DNA of 64,000 nt from Amaurobius ferox (lineage: Eukaryota > Arthropoda > Arachnida > Araneae > Amaurobiidae), in NCBI GenBank assembly GCA_951213105.1, contig OX578150.1:25796022-25860021 (forward strand). The letters are read 5' to 3'. Position 1 is the first letter of the stretch; every line of letters starts with the position of its first letter. This document shows positions 36,655 to 48,305 of the stretch, one piece after another. Made by a program: the position numbers and the translations under genes. The notes below the pieces were generated by a model. That model saw only the letters and a list, made by a program, of their open reading frames with translations, searched no databases and was not told the origin of the DNA.

Positions 36655-37090
36655 CTTTCTATCACCCTACAAAGATGAGGATTTTGATGAGAAAACGATA
36701 AAAAGAAAGAAATACATGCCTCATTAAGAGACCCTCTAGATCTTATTTTATTTTACGATAACCCCACCTCCCGTTTCTCTCGGCCATGCAGAATATCGCT
36801 ACTATATCTCAACAAAAAATTTTCAAAAATCAAAATACGGAACGGGAAAAGAAAAACTGGCGACAGATAAAGTAAATCATCTTCATCGCCCCCTCCTGCT
36901 CAAAGCTGATAGCATTTCCACAAATGGCAATTGAAAATATGCAGGGGGGGGGGGGGCAAAAATGATGAAGCTCCGAATTATTTTTAAAGTTTAGAATTCT
37001 ATGTTGCAAAAGGAAGAGTATCACCATTTGTTTTAATTTGGGAGAAGATCTTTCCTGAAGGAGGATGACCTTTTGTATGCAAAAAAATAA
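36655..37090 (+). repeat. Diverged dispersed repeat G, copy 1
   Basis: Matches 42900-43290 block by block: CTCTCGGCCATGCAGAATATCG, AAAAATCAAAATACGGAACG, AAAGTAAATCAT, CCCCCTCCTGC, ACAAATGGCAAT, CCATTTGTTTTAATT. Holds a G-run at 36944-36956. Old, non-coding. Confidence 0.65.
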
Positions 37091-38146
37091 ATATTAATAT
37101 CAGCAATGTGACGGCAAATATATCGGTAATAAAACATTTTTTTAGTTAGATGTGAAAAATCATAATATTTATATTAAATACCAGCAGTATACCCGTTCGT
37201 CGTACGGAACATATAAAGAAACTTAAAATTCCCAATTATGTGCAAATTCCTATTGTATTCTACGTGATATTGCTTTTCAAAATATTCTATTAAAACATTT
37301 AATTTAATTTTCCTAAAAATAAGTATAAGAATCCCTGTTCTCGCTATACAAATTGATCTTCACCGGCAGATCTAAAGAATAAAACATACATGTCCTGTTT
37401 GCAAATAAACTTACAGAAAATATAAATTGAATCAATATATTTCCCAAAATGAAAGCGTTATAAAATTGAATCAGCATATACCAAAATAAAAGCACCAAAA
37501 TGCTATTATGAAGATATACATGTACCATCTTTATTCTGTTACAACAACTGGCTAAACACCATATATGAGTTTGAAAAATATTTACCAAATTAAGCAGATG
37601 GCTTTAAAAATTGAAAATAACAATTATCTCAGTAAACTTTCAGCCCGAAAGCCGAAATGGATGTAATCCAGTCAGAAAAATAATTCCGATATTTTTTTAT
37701 TTATTTATTTATTTATTTTTTCATTTCATAATTATTTAAATCGGAAAAGATTTAATAAAAATAGTCTGCTATATAATCTCAATGAATTTCATTCCGTTGC
37801 TGAGTCACAAGATGTTAAACGAATTGATGACTTGGCTGATAAAGTGAGCTGAAGTTCTGGAAATACAACATAATTTGGTTATAACAAGCTGTTCCGGACC
37901 CAGGGATTTGCTCGCCAAATCCAAACCCTCACTAAACAGCTCTGAATTAAGACTGTAAAATTTGAAAAACAATCAAAACGAGCATAACTGGTGAAAAATG
38001 ACATTCACAACTCTTTAGAGGGCTAGAAGTAAAGGAGAATAACATAGTGGACAACCGCACTCACAAATATTCACTATATTCCTAAAAGTATTTGGGTACC
38101 TAGGCTGAAAGAGGAAATAAATTCATTTCATTAAATCAACACACCT
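37091..38146. other. Unassigned stretch
   Basis: About 1 kb AT-rich sequence with a short (TTTA)n at 37695-37720. The 91-codon minus-strand frame at 37313-37588 has no recognisable domain. Confidence 0.45.
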
Positions 38147-38190
38147 TTGGCAATACCCTCTATATTCATGAATATAGAGGGTGTTGCCAA
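38147..38190. repeat. 44-bp near-perfect palindrome
   Basis: Two 22-bp arms, centre ATTCAT/GAAT, with one mismatch. The arm TGAATATAGAGGGTGTTGCC recurs at 39219-39238 at the edge of the Tc1 relic, so it is probably a transposon end present here head-to-head. Confidence 0.9.
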
Positions 38191-38817
38191 GTTGTTGTTG
38201 TTGTAGTAGTGTAAATACGGGGATCCTGGACCATCCGGAGCTATACTATAACATGGGCAAATTCCGGAGCTATACTTCCCCATGTTAAACATAGCTCCGG
38301 ATGGAGAGGGGTGGAGCTTCATCTTGCCACGTGGTGTTTCTACGAATGAAGACTTTTATTAGTCAGTAAGATATAAAGTTTTTTTTTTTTTTCATCTAAT
38401 CTTTGCTTGCAAATTTCATTTCGTATGTTGGGCATTCCCATCTGAAATTAATATTTATAATTAATATTTATAATTTTATATTAATGTTATATTAATATTT
38501 ATATTTATTATTAAATTAATATTTATAAGTGTAAATACGGGGATCCTGGACCATCCGATGCTATACTTTAACATGGGCAAAATTTTGATCCATAAGCATC
38601 TTTACCATGTTAGAGTACCTTTAATTAAATAGGACTCTGTCAGTATACATGTAAAAAGTAATATATCTTAATGTAATTCATCATGATTCTACTCGATCAT
38701 AGACATCTTCTTGCAATGTATGTAAATGAATTCACTTTCCCTAAAAAATTGTAGTCCCACCACCGCCCGATGTATACAATACACCGCTACAATTTTAATT
38801 TAGCATGACTTTATCAT
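38191..38817. repeat. Repeated block near a GTT-rich tract; otherwise unassigned
   Basis: GTGTAAATACGGGGATCCTG with CTATACT..AACATGGGCAAA occurs at 38208-38264 and again at 38528-38585. The first copy is flanked by inverted CCGGAGCTATACT segments and preceded by (GTT)n. Could be a SINE-like tail; no head found. Confidence 0.5.
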
Positions 38818-39185
38818 TTAAATTTGATAATGACCATACGCTAAACTCTTAATTCCATCATTTAAAATATAACGTTTATCATCATAGGGTGATAACCCCA
38901 TTTTAATTTGTTTCACAGTATAAATCTTCTGATCTTTACTAGCAATTTTAATTTGCTCAACTCTATTATATCGACGTCTTGTTAAGCAGTTATAGTAATC
39001 TTGATGATGAATGAATCTTTTCACAGCATTCTTACTGACACCTTTAGCAGTTTTCTTTTCTATGAAGGATGTTTTTAAACTATACATTTTTGATCTTAAC
39101 CCTACAAACTCCAGGGCAGGAGTACCATTCAACTCATCTTTCATTTTTCCAATCATTTTTTTTATTTTTGTTTGAATGAAGTGGA
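38818..39185 (-). pseudogene. Type-B DNA polymerase C-terminal fragment (Polinton-like)
   Basis: About 120 codons on the minus strand: MKDELNG, EFVGLRSKMYSLK, a lysine-rich KTAKGVSKNAVKR, DYYNCL, then SPYDDKRYILNDGIKSLAYG near the end. These blocks are typical of the segment after the polymerase active site in protein-primed family B polymerases of Polinton/Maverick-like elements, recognised by eye. The catalytic YTDTD region and everything upstream are missing; the frame runs out into a Tc1 relic. An old, dead fragment. Confidence 0.7.
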
Positions 39186-39680
39186 TGATCGCATGGATAA
39201 TCCGAAAAGTCGAAAAAATATGAATATAGAGGGTGTTGCCTTTGGCCGCAATGACAGCCTCGTCTTTTCCAGGCATGCGTTACACCAATGTACACTATGA
39301 CTCTACTGAAACAGGTGATTATACCTCGATTAAAGTTGCTGCCAGAGGAGTTTTAGGGAAGGACACCCTACTCTGAGACGGATTCGGCATTCCAGCTCGT
39401 TCCACAGGTGTTTGATCGAATCCGATCCAAACTTTGATCCGGCTAGTCTAACTTTTGTACTTTATTCTCTTCAAACCAGGCCTGGACAGATCTTGACGAG
39501 TGGAACAAGTTTTGCTGAAGGCGAGAGGGGGTCTGCTTCGAAGTACTGCCACATAGACAGTGAGAACATAATCATCTAGAATGCTTATATAGTTCTCAGA
39601 GTTCATATTTGAGAGCACTGTAATTAAATGACTCAGTCATTCCTATTAGAAACAGCCCCAGACCATCATGAATCCCCCCT

Positions 39681-40817
39681 TACAAGGGAAGGCTTTGCAA
39701 TAATTCTCTCGGATTGCAATCTTTCATGTCCTATCTTGTAAAGGACCATGAATAATGATAAAACGCCACGGCTTTCATCTGCTAAGTGATAGGGGGCACC
39801 ACAATAAAAATCTGAAGTTGTTATGCAAACGTGCTCTACTGACGTGTATTATTAACATTTTAGTGTGAAAATATTATCCTTTCCAATTATTATTATTATT
39901 TTGAAATAAAATGGACAATAATGGTAAGTAGTAAACGATAAATTTATTACTAATATAATTTATATCTTATTAATTAGCTAAACAACTGCCAAGACATGGT
40001 CGTAAAGGTTGATCAAACACAACAAAGACAAAGGCTGAAAGTTTTGGAAACCAAAACTGAACTAATCAACAAAACTATTGACTGTATTACAATGAAAGTC
40101 AAAGCAAATGAAATTTGTAAAATAATGAATGATTTAAATTCTTTGTAAGTTTGCAATTATGAATGGGAATGATTAAATGTATGATCAATACAAATGAAAA
40201 CGTTACAATGTGCACATTTAACAAATGCATAATCATTGCAATTTACAATGAAACAAGTTGCTGAACCAATATTAAATACAGTTTCCATTACCTTGTTAAA
40301 TTTTGTAATGTGTTTTTCAACAGAATATCCAGCTTTTTTCCAAGAATATATTACCATATCTTGAAATATATCAGCACCAAGTTAATTGTACACAAATGAA
40401 TGCATTTTTAAAATAAATAATCTGTCATTTAACTTTCTGTTGGCCTCTTCATCGATGTTGGTTCAAAATTCATCGATGTCTTCAATATGGACCCCTTCAA
40501 TGCATGCAGCTCGAATTTTTATGTAGTCTTCGATACGTTTTACAAATGCCTTATAAGGATTGAAGAAGTAACAGTCTAACGGCTGTGCATATTTTGTTGT
40601 TTTTTCAGGTATTATTTAATAATAATAATAACTGAAAAGGATAATATTTTCACACTAAAATGTAAATAATACACGTCAGTAGAGCACGTTTGCATGACAA
40701 CTTCTGATTGTTATTGTGGCGCCCCCTATCACTTAGCAGATGAAAGCCGTGGCGTTTTATCATTAAGGCGTTTTATCAATCCGAGAGAACTATTGCAAAG
40801 CCTTCCCTTGTTAGAAT
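39681..40817 (-). mobile_element. DDE transposon with ~190-bp TIRs, inserted in Tc1 relic
   Basis: Ends CAAGGGAAGGC...GCCTTCCCTTG, flanked by TTA on both sides. The two ends are inverted copies of each other for about 130-190 bp (for example AGAGCACGTTTGCAT and GCTAAGTGATAGGGGGC in both). A 3-bp TTA duplication points to a PIF/Harbinger-type or similar element. The interior keeps only the last part of a transposase. Confidence 0.82.
40150..40620 (-). pseudogene. DDE transposase C-terminal remnant
   Basis: Minus-strand coding: IPEKTTKYAQPLDCYFF (the TTKxxQPLD block near the third catalytic position in DDE transposases), FVKRIEDYIK, then after stops FILKMHSFVYN, MVIYSWKKAGYSVEK and a Cys/His tail (KCAHCNVFICIDHTF). 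Only the C-terminal third remains, with stops at about 40470 and 40395. Superfamily not certain. Confidence 0.65.
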
Positions 40818-41529
40818 AATAAAGTCGATTAAAACAATTAGAAGAAAAGGTGTTCTCCGGGCAAAAGTGTCCGGGCATATTACCCTGTCACCGGGTACTA
40901 TACCCAAGCACGACCATTCGGTTGAAAGATGTTTATGAGCGATTCATCACTTCACATATCTTTCTGCCAGTCTTCTGTGGTCAATGAGTGAAAAGCTAAG
41001 CACCATTGCAGTCGTCTCCTGGTATTAAATTGAGCAATATTTATGTGCAGCCAACTTACCATGATAAGCAAAGGCAGGTAGTTCCGGACGGATTATACTG
41101 GTATTGATAGTCCTTTCTGTAGTTCGGGGTACCTTAAGAAAGGTCCCACGGCGGTAGTGAGTGGCTCCGCCTCCCGGTAGGGCCTTTGCCAATATTCCAA
41201 GAGTGCTGTCGTGACGATTGTGATTTTCGTGCCGTATATCTTAAGGTGGGTTGGGTCTTTTCGTTCCATACCTTAGAAAAATGCGATGCAGACGAGGTGC
41301 GATTTTTCTTGAGATTCCTCAGTAAGTATATATTGCTTGATTATTTAATTTATGCGGCCTCTCAGGTCATGTCTTTGCTCTGACACCATCAGAATTCCAT
41401 CTTTTACTAACATCAACTACAGTTGATTTTGGACGCCCCAGAAGAGTTGTAATAGTGCTGAGAGACTCTTTACTCGAGTGTTTATATTTAATACCTAAAT
41501 TCGAGCGAAAACTTCGAAATTTTATATTT

Positions 41530-41930
41530 TTTTTACATGCCACGGACAAAATTGGATATAATCATGCATAAAAGGGGTTTATTTATGGCTCAATTTTCAC
41601 GAGTCTTCATAGTTTCAATCATTGTGAAAGATTGCCGCCATACAATTTTTTTATTCGTGACGTCTTCCCTCAGGGGACAAGTTACCTTTCCATCGGGGTA
41701 TATCGTCTAGTATCAATCGAAAAAATTTTTCAAGCCCTTTAAAAGTGAAAGGTAACACTCTATAATTTTGATCCTTTAGACCCATAATACCGATTTTCTA
41801 AAATTTTTCTTGTAAAATTTGAAAAACAAAATCTACTATAAGTGGTTTCTAGTACGAGAAAGTCTAGTTGAGCCACGATCTAGTTAATTTTCACTGGGAA
41901 CGTGTCACAAGTAAGTAACTGTTTCTATTC
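41530..41930 (-). repeat. Diverged dispersed repeat F, copy 3
   Basis: Inverted relative to copies 1 and 2: ACTTTCTCGTACTAG.., AAATTTTACAAGAAAA, AATTATAGAGTGTTACC, TTTCGATTGATAC and ATAAATAAACCCCTTTTATG are all read on the minus strand in the same order. Confidence 0.6.
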
Positions 41931-41972
41931 CAAATTCTCCCGTGGTACCCACCCTAATACAAAGCTAAAAAA

Positions 41973-42885
41973 TCTGATGTGGGCAACACATGACTTTCCT
42001 TATATAATGTAATGAATTTACTACTTTTACAGTAAAATAAATATGTTTTTCTTATAGTAGATACTAATATTCTTTCCAAGATATTGAATTTTCGTCAATT
42101 AGTCATCATTTCATTGATTTAGCGTCATTTTTATCGATTTGGCGAGATTTTCATTAATTTGGCAACATTTCAAAAAGTCGCCAAGTTGGCGACATTTCGC
42201 AAAATTAGTCGCCAACATCTCGCCAAGTGTTATGGAAAGAGAAATAAATTATTCTTATAGCAGATAAATGTCTATTGGCGTTCATATGCAAAAGTATTAC
42301 TCAAAGTATCTTTTATCATGAATGGAAAGAGCTAGATCCACGAAAATGATGTCACCAAATTTATCGCATGATATTACATATGAAAAGTGAACAAGTTTCT
42401 CAAAAGGAAATGTTTTTTTTTTATTTTATATGACTTTTTGATAATTTTTTTGAAAAATGTGCAATATCTCGAGAACGGTTCATGTTAGCGTTCTAAAATT
42501 TATGTCAATTGTTTTCTAATGAAAAATTACATAAGAAATGTCTATTTGCGTAACTTCATTAGTGGTTTTGATTTTTTGACGATTTTTTCAAAATTTCATT
42601 CGAAAATTTAGGGGGGTTCTGAACATTCGATTGCGTATAAGAACAATAAGCTTCCAGTGTTTACGGATTGTGATTTTTGTACCAAATTTGGTTCGCATCG
42701 GTCCATTCGTTCGTCAGTTATCGTCTCCACAGACTTACTGACACACACACACACACACACAGACATCACTTCAAAAATGTTTGATTCGTGATCAGGGATG
42801 CTTGAAACGTGCTCTCCCGTCGAAAAGTCGAATTCTCGACCCCGTTACAATACTTTCCTTATACATTATGTATATAAGGAAAGTA
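41973..42885 (+). mobile_element. Element B, copy 7
   Basis: Complete: ATGTGGGCAACACAT hairpin, ACTTTCCTTATATA, GTCGCCAAGTTGGCGAC near 42178, TATCTCGAGAACGG, (CA)n at 42740-42760, terminal hairpin. Confidence 0.94.
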
Positions 42886-42899
42886 ATAAAAACGATTAT

Positions 42900-43290
42900 A
42901 AAGATTAAGAAAAAACGATTATTAAGGTTAAGTATACACCATTCAAAGATCCGCTAGACACTTTTTATTTTGTGAAATCTCTCTCTCGCTATCCCTCGGC
43001 CATGTAGAAAGAATATCGTTAGATATCATCGCATCTCAAGATTCAAAAATCAAAATGCAGAACGGGGGAAAAAAACTCTGTGGCACATCAAGTAAATCAT
43101 TTTTACCCCCTCCTCCTTGCTCCCTGATACTATTTCTACAAATGGCAATCGAAACTATGAATGGAAGCGGATCCAGAAAAACGATATTTTAAATATTTTA
43201 TCGATCAACATTTTGCGAAGTAATAAAAGGAGCAGCGCCATTTGTTTTAATTATATAAACGGCTTTACCTAGAAAAACATGACCTATGTC
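42900..43290 (+). repeat. Diverged dispersed repeat G, copy 2
   Basis: Aligns to 36655-37090 across CTCGGCCATGTAGAAAGAATA, AAAATCAAAATGCAGAACGGG, AAGTAAATCAT, TACCCCCTCCTCC, ACAAATGGCAAT, GCCATTTGTTTTAATT. Confidence 0.65.
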
Positions 43291-43406
43291 ATGCAATTAA
43301 TAAGAGTTTATATCGGAATCTATAAATTTTTTATTTAGATAATGGGAAAATATCATTATCTATATAGTGTTTCTCCACCTTTGTGAGATCGCGAATCGGT
43401 AATTTT

Positions 43407-44138
43407 TACTTTCCCTGCAATGCATGGTAATGTATAGGGAAAGTATTGGAATCGTGTCGAAAATCGCAACTCGAGTTTTCGACGGATCTACACGTTTCGA
43501 GACCTCTAGAAAACGAAAAAACCATTTTTAGCGTGACGTCTGTGTGTGTGTCTGTGTGTCTGTGCAGATTTTGTATCCCCTCTAAATAAAAACTAATGGA
43601 CCGAATTTCACAAAATTTGGTAGATAAGTCACTTGTGAGCGTGTCTGGTGCTGATTAGTTTTGGGTACGATTTGGGATAAAAGAACCCGCCTTTTTCTGC
43701 AAAATGGCCCGCAAAAGCTTGTATCCACTCTAACTAAAAACTAATGGACCGAATTTCACGAAATTCGGTAGACGAGTCACTTGTGGGTTATCTTGGTGTT
43801 GATTAGATTTTGGTACGATTCGGAAAAAAATAACCTGCCTTTTTTTGTAAAATGGCCCTCAAAAATCGTCAAAATCTAAACTAAAGAACTAGGTATACTC
43901 AAATATATCCATTAAATGCTCGTTTAATACGTAATTTTTAACGACGAAAAGAATAAGACCAACCCCATTACACTAGGACTAACCGTTCTCGAGATATTTT
44001 AGTTTTTCGTTTTTTCTCTACGCCATTTGAAAATAAGTCCGGTTACCGAATCAGAACGAAAATTGAATTAAATTTAATTAAAATAAATATAACGTTAATA
44101 TAAGTCTGCAGGGAAAGTCATATGCTGCCCACATCAGA
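43407..44138 (-). mobile_element. Element A, copy 13
   Basis: Complete minus-strand copy, about 732 bp. Terminal hairpin at 43407, short (TG)n, two modules, CGTTCTCGAGATATT and 5' end TGCTGCCCACATCAGA at 44138. The next A copy begins four bases later. Confidence 0.93.
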
Positions 44139-44560
44139 TTTTTACTTTCCCTGCAATGCATGGTAATGTATAGGGAAGGTATTGGAATCATGCCGAAAAT
44201 CGCAACTCGTGTTTTCGACGAATCTAGATGCCTTGACACCTCTAGAATATGAACAAATAATATTTAGCGTGACGTCTCTGTGTGTGTGTAACGTATATAT
44301 CCACTCTAACTAAAAACTAATTGACTGAATTTCATAAAATTTGGTAGGTAAGTTTGTTGTGGGTGACTTTGGTGCTGGTTTGATTTTGGTACGATTCCGG
44401 ATAAAAGAACCCGCCTTTTTTTGTAAAAGGGCCAGCAAAAATTGCCTGCATCCACTCTAGCTGAAAAACTAATACACAAAATTTTGCAAAATTTGGTAGA
44501 TAAGTCATTTGTGGGTTACCCTGTTGCTGACTATATTTTGGTACGATTCGAAAAAAAAAA

Positions 44561-44621
44561 TCTGATGTGGGCAGCACATGACTTTCCTTATATAATGCAA
44601 TGAATTTACTACTTTTACTGT
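44561..44621 (+). mobile_element. Element B, solo 5' end
   Basis: Only the first ~61 bp of B (TCTGATGTGGGCAGCACATG, ACTTTCCTTATATAATG, ACTACTTTTACTG), immediately before the full B copy 8. It has no matching remainder after that copy. Confidence 0.88.
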
Positions 44622-44628
44622 AAAAAAA

Positions 44629-46310
44629 TCTGATGTGGGCAACACATGACTTCCCTTATATAATGCAATGTATTTACTACTTTTACAATTAAAAAAAATG
44701 TTATTCTTATAGTAGATACTTCTAAGATATTGAATTTTCTTCAATTCATCGTCATTTTCATTGATTTGGCGTCATTTTTATCCATTTGGCGAGATTTTTG
44801 TTGATTTGGCAACAGTTAAAAATATTGCCAAGTTGGCGACATTCCGCCAAATTCGTCGCCAAAATCTCACCAAGCGTTATGAACGCAGAAATAAGTTATT
44901 CTTACAGCAGATAAATGACTATTGGTGTTCAAATACAAAAGTATTACTCAAAGTATCTTTTTTTCATGAATGGAACGAGCCAGATCCACGAGAATGATGT
45001 CATCCAATTTATCGCATAGTATTACATATGAAAAGTGAACATGTTTCTCAATAGGAATACTTTTTTCCCATCATGACGTACGGCGTCCCAATTTGGGGTA
45101 CCGCGGCAGAGACTCACCTTAAGAAGCTTTAAGTCATCCAAAATAACGCACTGCGTATGTTTGCTAATCTGCCGACCTACGTCCAACTAGAAGTCCTGCA
45201 CAAAGACCTCAGAATTAGGCCTTTCTTGGAATATGTCAAAAAACTCTCTCTAAATTTTCATCGAGGTCTGAGAAGCGTAAATAATCCTACGTTGGACAAT
45301 ATCCCGCACTATCGGCCAGGTCGGCCGGGCACGCGAAAGCGCCCCCGGTCGTTACTTGCTCGATCGGTGAAGGATATTTTCTTCCGCCCTAAAAAGCGGT
45401 TCCGTCCATCATAGTTTTATTAGCTCTCCTTTTTGTTAGTTGCAGACTCTAGCAGCTGTACCTCTCCCTAGCTTTTGGGACTGCGCGTTTTGTTGGCTAG
45501 CCTTCCCCCTTCGTCGCTACTAGGCTCTTCTCAAGCTCAAGGCCCCGCGCCCCTCGGGGCGCACCCAGTCTATCCCCCTCTTTTTTTCTACTCTGTTGGG
45601 CGCTCGCTTGGGCCCCAACATTCAGTCTTCTGAAGACTTGGGGAAGGGTAGGACATAGGTCCCCCCCCCCCCCAAGCATCTCTTAGTTCTCAGCTACCTT
45701 TTAGTTGTTTAAATTACACGTTACTACTTCCTTTTCATTTCTTTTTTCCTTTTCTTCTGGAGTTTAAAGGGAGGAAGCATTTCCTCTCCTGGGTACTCCA
45801 CTAACCCCGTCCTTGAGACCTTGAGGAATACTTTTTTTTTATTTTATATAACTTTTTAATAATTTATTTTAAAAATGTGCAATATCTCGAGAACGGTTCA
45901 TGTTAGCGTTCTAAAATTTATGTCAATCGTTTTCTAATGAAAAATTACATAAGAAATGTCTATTTGCGTAACTTTATTAGCGGCTTTGATTTTTTGACGA
46001 TTTTTTCAAAATTTCACTCGAAAATTTAGGGAGATTCTGAATATTCGATTGCGTATAAAAACAATAAGCTTCCAGTGTTTACGGATTGTGATTTTTTGTA
46101 CCAAATTTCGTTCGAATCGGTCCATTCGTTCGTCAGTTATCGTCTCCGCAGACTCACTGACACACACACACACACACACAGACATAACTTCAAAAATGTT
46201 TGATTCGTAATCAGGGATGTTTGAAACGTGCTCTCCAGTCGAAAACTCGAATTCGAATTTTCGACCCCGTCATAATACTTTCCTTATACATTATGTATAT
46301 AAGGAAAGTA
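44629..46310 (+). mobile_element. Element B, copy 8, interrupted by a LINE
   Basis: B from 44629 to about 45066, then a Jockey-like LINE, then B resumes at TTTTTATTTTATATAACTTT near 45835 and ends with the terminal hairpin at 46310. The whole sits inside A copy 14. Confidence 0.92.
45067..45822 (+). mobile_element. 5'-truncated Jockey-like LINE
   Basis: Flanked by AGGAATACTTTTTT at 45053-45066 and again from about 45823 (target duplication). Begins inside the RT C-terminus (IMTYGVPIWGTAA, ETHLKKL, stop, then VIQNNALRMFANLPTYVQ) and continues in frame to the stop at 45412-45414; the remaining ~410 bp is GC-rich 3' UTR with a C-run at 45661-45674. The TYGxPxWG...ILNxPxxV pattern is typical of Jockey/I-type LINE tails. 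Dead on arrival by 5' truncation. Confidence 0.88.
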
Positions 46311-46695
46311 AAAAACCTGCCTTTTTTTTTTCGAAATGGCCCGCAAAAATCGTCAAAATCTAAAATAAAAGACTACGTATGCTCAAATATATCACTTAAA
46401 TGCTTGTTTTAAACGTAGTTTTTGACGATGAAAAGAATAAAACCAACCCTATTACACTAGGACTAGCCGTTCTCGAGATATTTTAGTTTTATTGCATTTT
46501 CGCTTCGTCACCTTTAAAAATAAATCCAGTTACCAAATGAAAACGAAAACTGAATTTAAAGTGCAAATTCAGTGTAATTAAAAATAATTATGAGTGTTAT
46601 TTTGTGCAATTAAACTCAATTTAATGAATTATTGAAGAAAAAAAGAGAACGTGAATATGAGTCTACAGTGAAAGTCATGTGCTCCCCACATCAGA

Positions 46696-47849
46696 TTTTT
46701 TTTATAGGACGAGGTCCACTCTCTACATATTTACTTGTAAATACCTTTCTAATTTTTTTTAAGTTCATACATTAAATAAGTATTAATTAATCAATGTATA
46801 ATCATAAAGAGTATTACTACATTTGTGTTTACGGTGTGGTAAGTTGACACATATAAAATTACATTTAAATAAGTCATCAATCACTAGGCTGATGAAATCA
46901 TGTAGCATATTGTAATTTCTTCATGCCAGCATCAGTAAATTAATTTGTGCAATTTTTATCAAACGAACCTGTTTGATAAAATATCTAATCAATGTATACT
47001 GGTTTTATCGAAAATTGGGTACCATTTATGAATATAAAAAATATTTTCGCTATTTTAATATTTTGAACTATTTACGAAAGACAAAATGGTCCAAACGAAT
47101 TTTCGCTTCACATTGTTTACTTCTACCATAAGCGCAGACTTAAAAAATTATTGGGAGGGGGGGGGGGGGGGTCCGGAAATTTTAAATATAATGACCCATA
47201 CATTTTTCAAAGGATTTAGGCCTAATATAAATTTCATTCAATCAGATTATCTGGCACAATAGGACGTCTGAAATGTTATGAAGCACATTATATTTAAGCA
47301 CGGTGTAAAACATCTTTTTTTCTCTAGATAATTATTTGTTTAATTTATTTTGCTCTTGTAGGCGCAGCATTATTATATGCAACATACAGATACTGTGTGA
47401 ATTTCCATCTCAGTTATTTTTACAAAAATAACAGAAAATGTAAAATTTATTTTTAAGCATTTTCTCCAATTGTTAAAGTGTTGACAAATTTCTTTTTAAA
47501 TCATTTCCGAGTTAAAATCTTGTATTTAGAATACAATAAACCGTCTGAGGGGTAAATTTCTATAACCGCGACTTAGTACTTATATAGTAAACAGGGAATG
47601 AATAATAATAAACTTAAATTGATAACAAACACAAAATTTGTGCATATATATATGTATGCATACATTTTCCCTACCTAATACGTACGAAAATATTAGGGGT
47701 TCCAGGAACCCACAACAAAATTATTGGAGGTTCAAAAAGTGTCTAGAACCCCCAAAATAACACAAGTCGGTGATGCTGACTTCCCCTGGATATATTATCT
47801 GAATTATAAAACATAGATATAAACAATAAGCGACAAGAAATTCTAAGTA
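46696..47849. other. Unassigned stretch with a G-run
   Basis: AT-rich; a run of about 16 G at 47156-47171. No gene, RNA or repeat match recognised in the window. Confidence 0.45.
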
Positions 47850-48101
47850 GGTAATCCAGTTTTTAGATCAATAATTTGATTTCGAAAAGCTCTTACAGTT
47901 TTCGAGCAATCATATTGTCCAATTCAAAACGATTAAAATTTCCAGTTTTCACAGTTTGTAATTCTTACAACTCTAAAAATAAAAGTGCTAGCTATGAACA
48001 ATAAGCGAATAATTTGTAGCTCTTTGGAAAACTATATGTAATTGGAATTTGGATAGGATTCTTAGTTTTTTGAAATAGAGTGGTTATAATTTAGATATTT
48101 T
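47850..48101 (+). repeat. Diverged dispersed repeat I, copy 1
   Basis: Matches 61345-61537 plus 62401-62455: CCAGTTTTTAGATCAATAAT, GTTTTCGAGCAAT, GTTTGTAATTCTTA, CTATGAAC, AGAGTGGTTATAATTTAGAT. Uninterrupted here; the other copy is split by MITE E3. Confidence 0.6.
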
Positions 48102-48252
48102 TACTTTCCTTATATACATAATGTATAAGGAAAGTATTGTGACGGGGTCGAAAATTCGAATTCGAGTTTTCGACGGGAGAGCACGTTTCAAGCATCCTTG
48201 ATCACGAATCAAACATTTTTGAGGTGATGTCTGTGTGTGTGTGTGTGTGTGA

Positions 48253-48305
<53 letters not shown>

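Larger units (their letters stand above)
39218..41530 (-). pseudogene. Tc1-like transposase relic 1, split by a DDE transposon
   Basis: Minus-strand pieces in the right order: a DNA-binding helix (TLLGRPKSTVVDVSKRW) near 41400-41460; WCLAFHSLT-like and SDES blocks with stops and frameshifts, 40840-41100; then after a 1.1-kb insertion MMVWGCF near 39650, WFEENKV and a degraded LNPIEHLWNELE block near 39420-39500, and the usual Tc1 tail MPGKDEAVIAAKG at 39236-39276. Several stops and frame changes, so dead. The element end at 39219 shares its terminal sequence with the palindrome at 38147. Confidence 0.8.
44143..46695 (-). mobile_element. Element A, copy 14, interrupted by B and LINE
   Basis: The low part (44143-44550: terminal hairpin, microsatellite, most of both modules) and the high part (46315-46695: rest of module, CGTTCTCGAGATATT, 5' end) join within GGTACGATTCGAAAA...CCTGCC, the same junction sequence that is continuous in A copy 12 near 34015. 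B copy 8 lies between. Confidence 0.9.
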
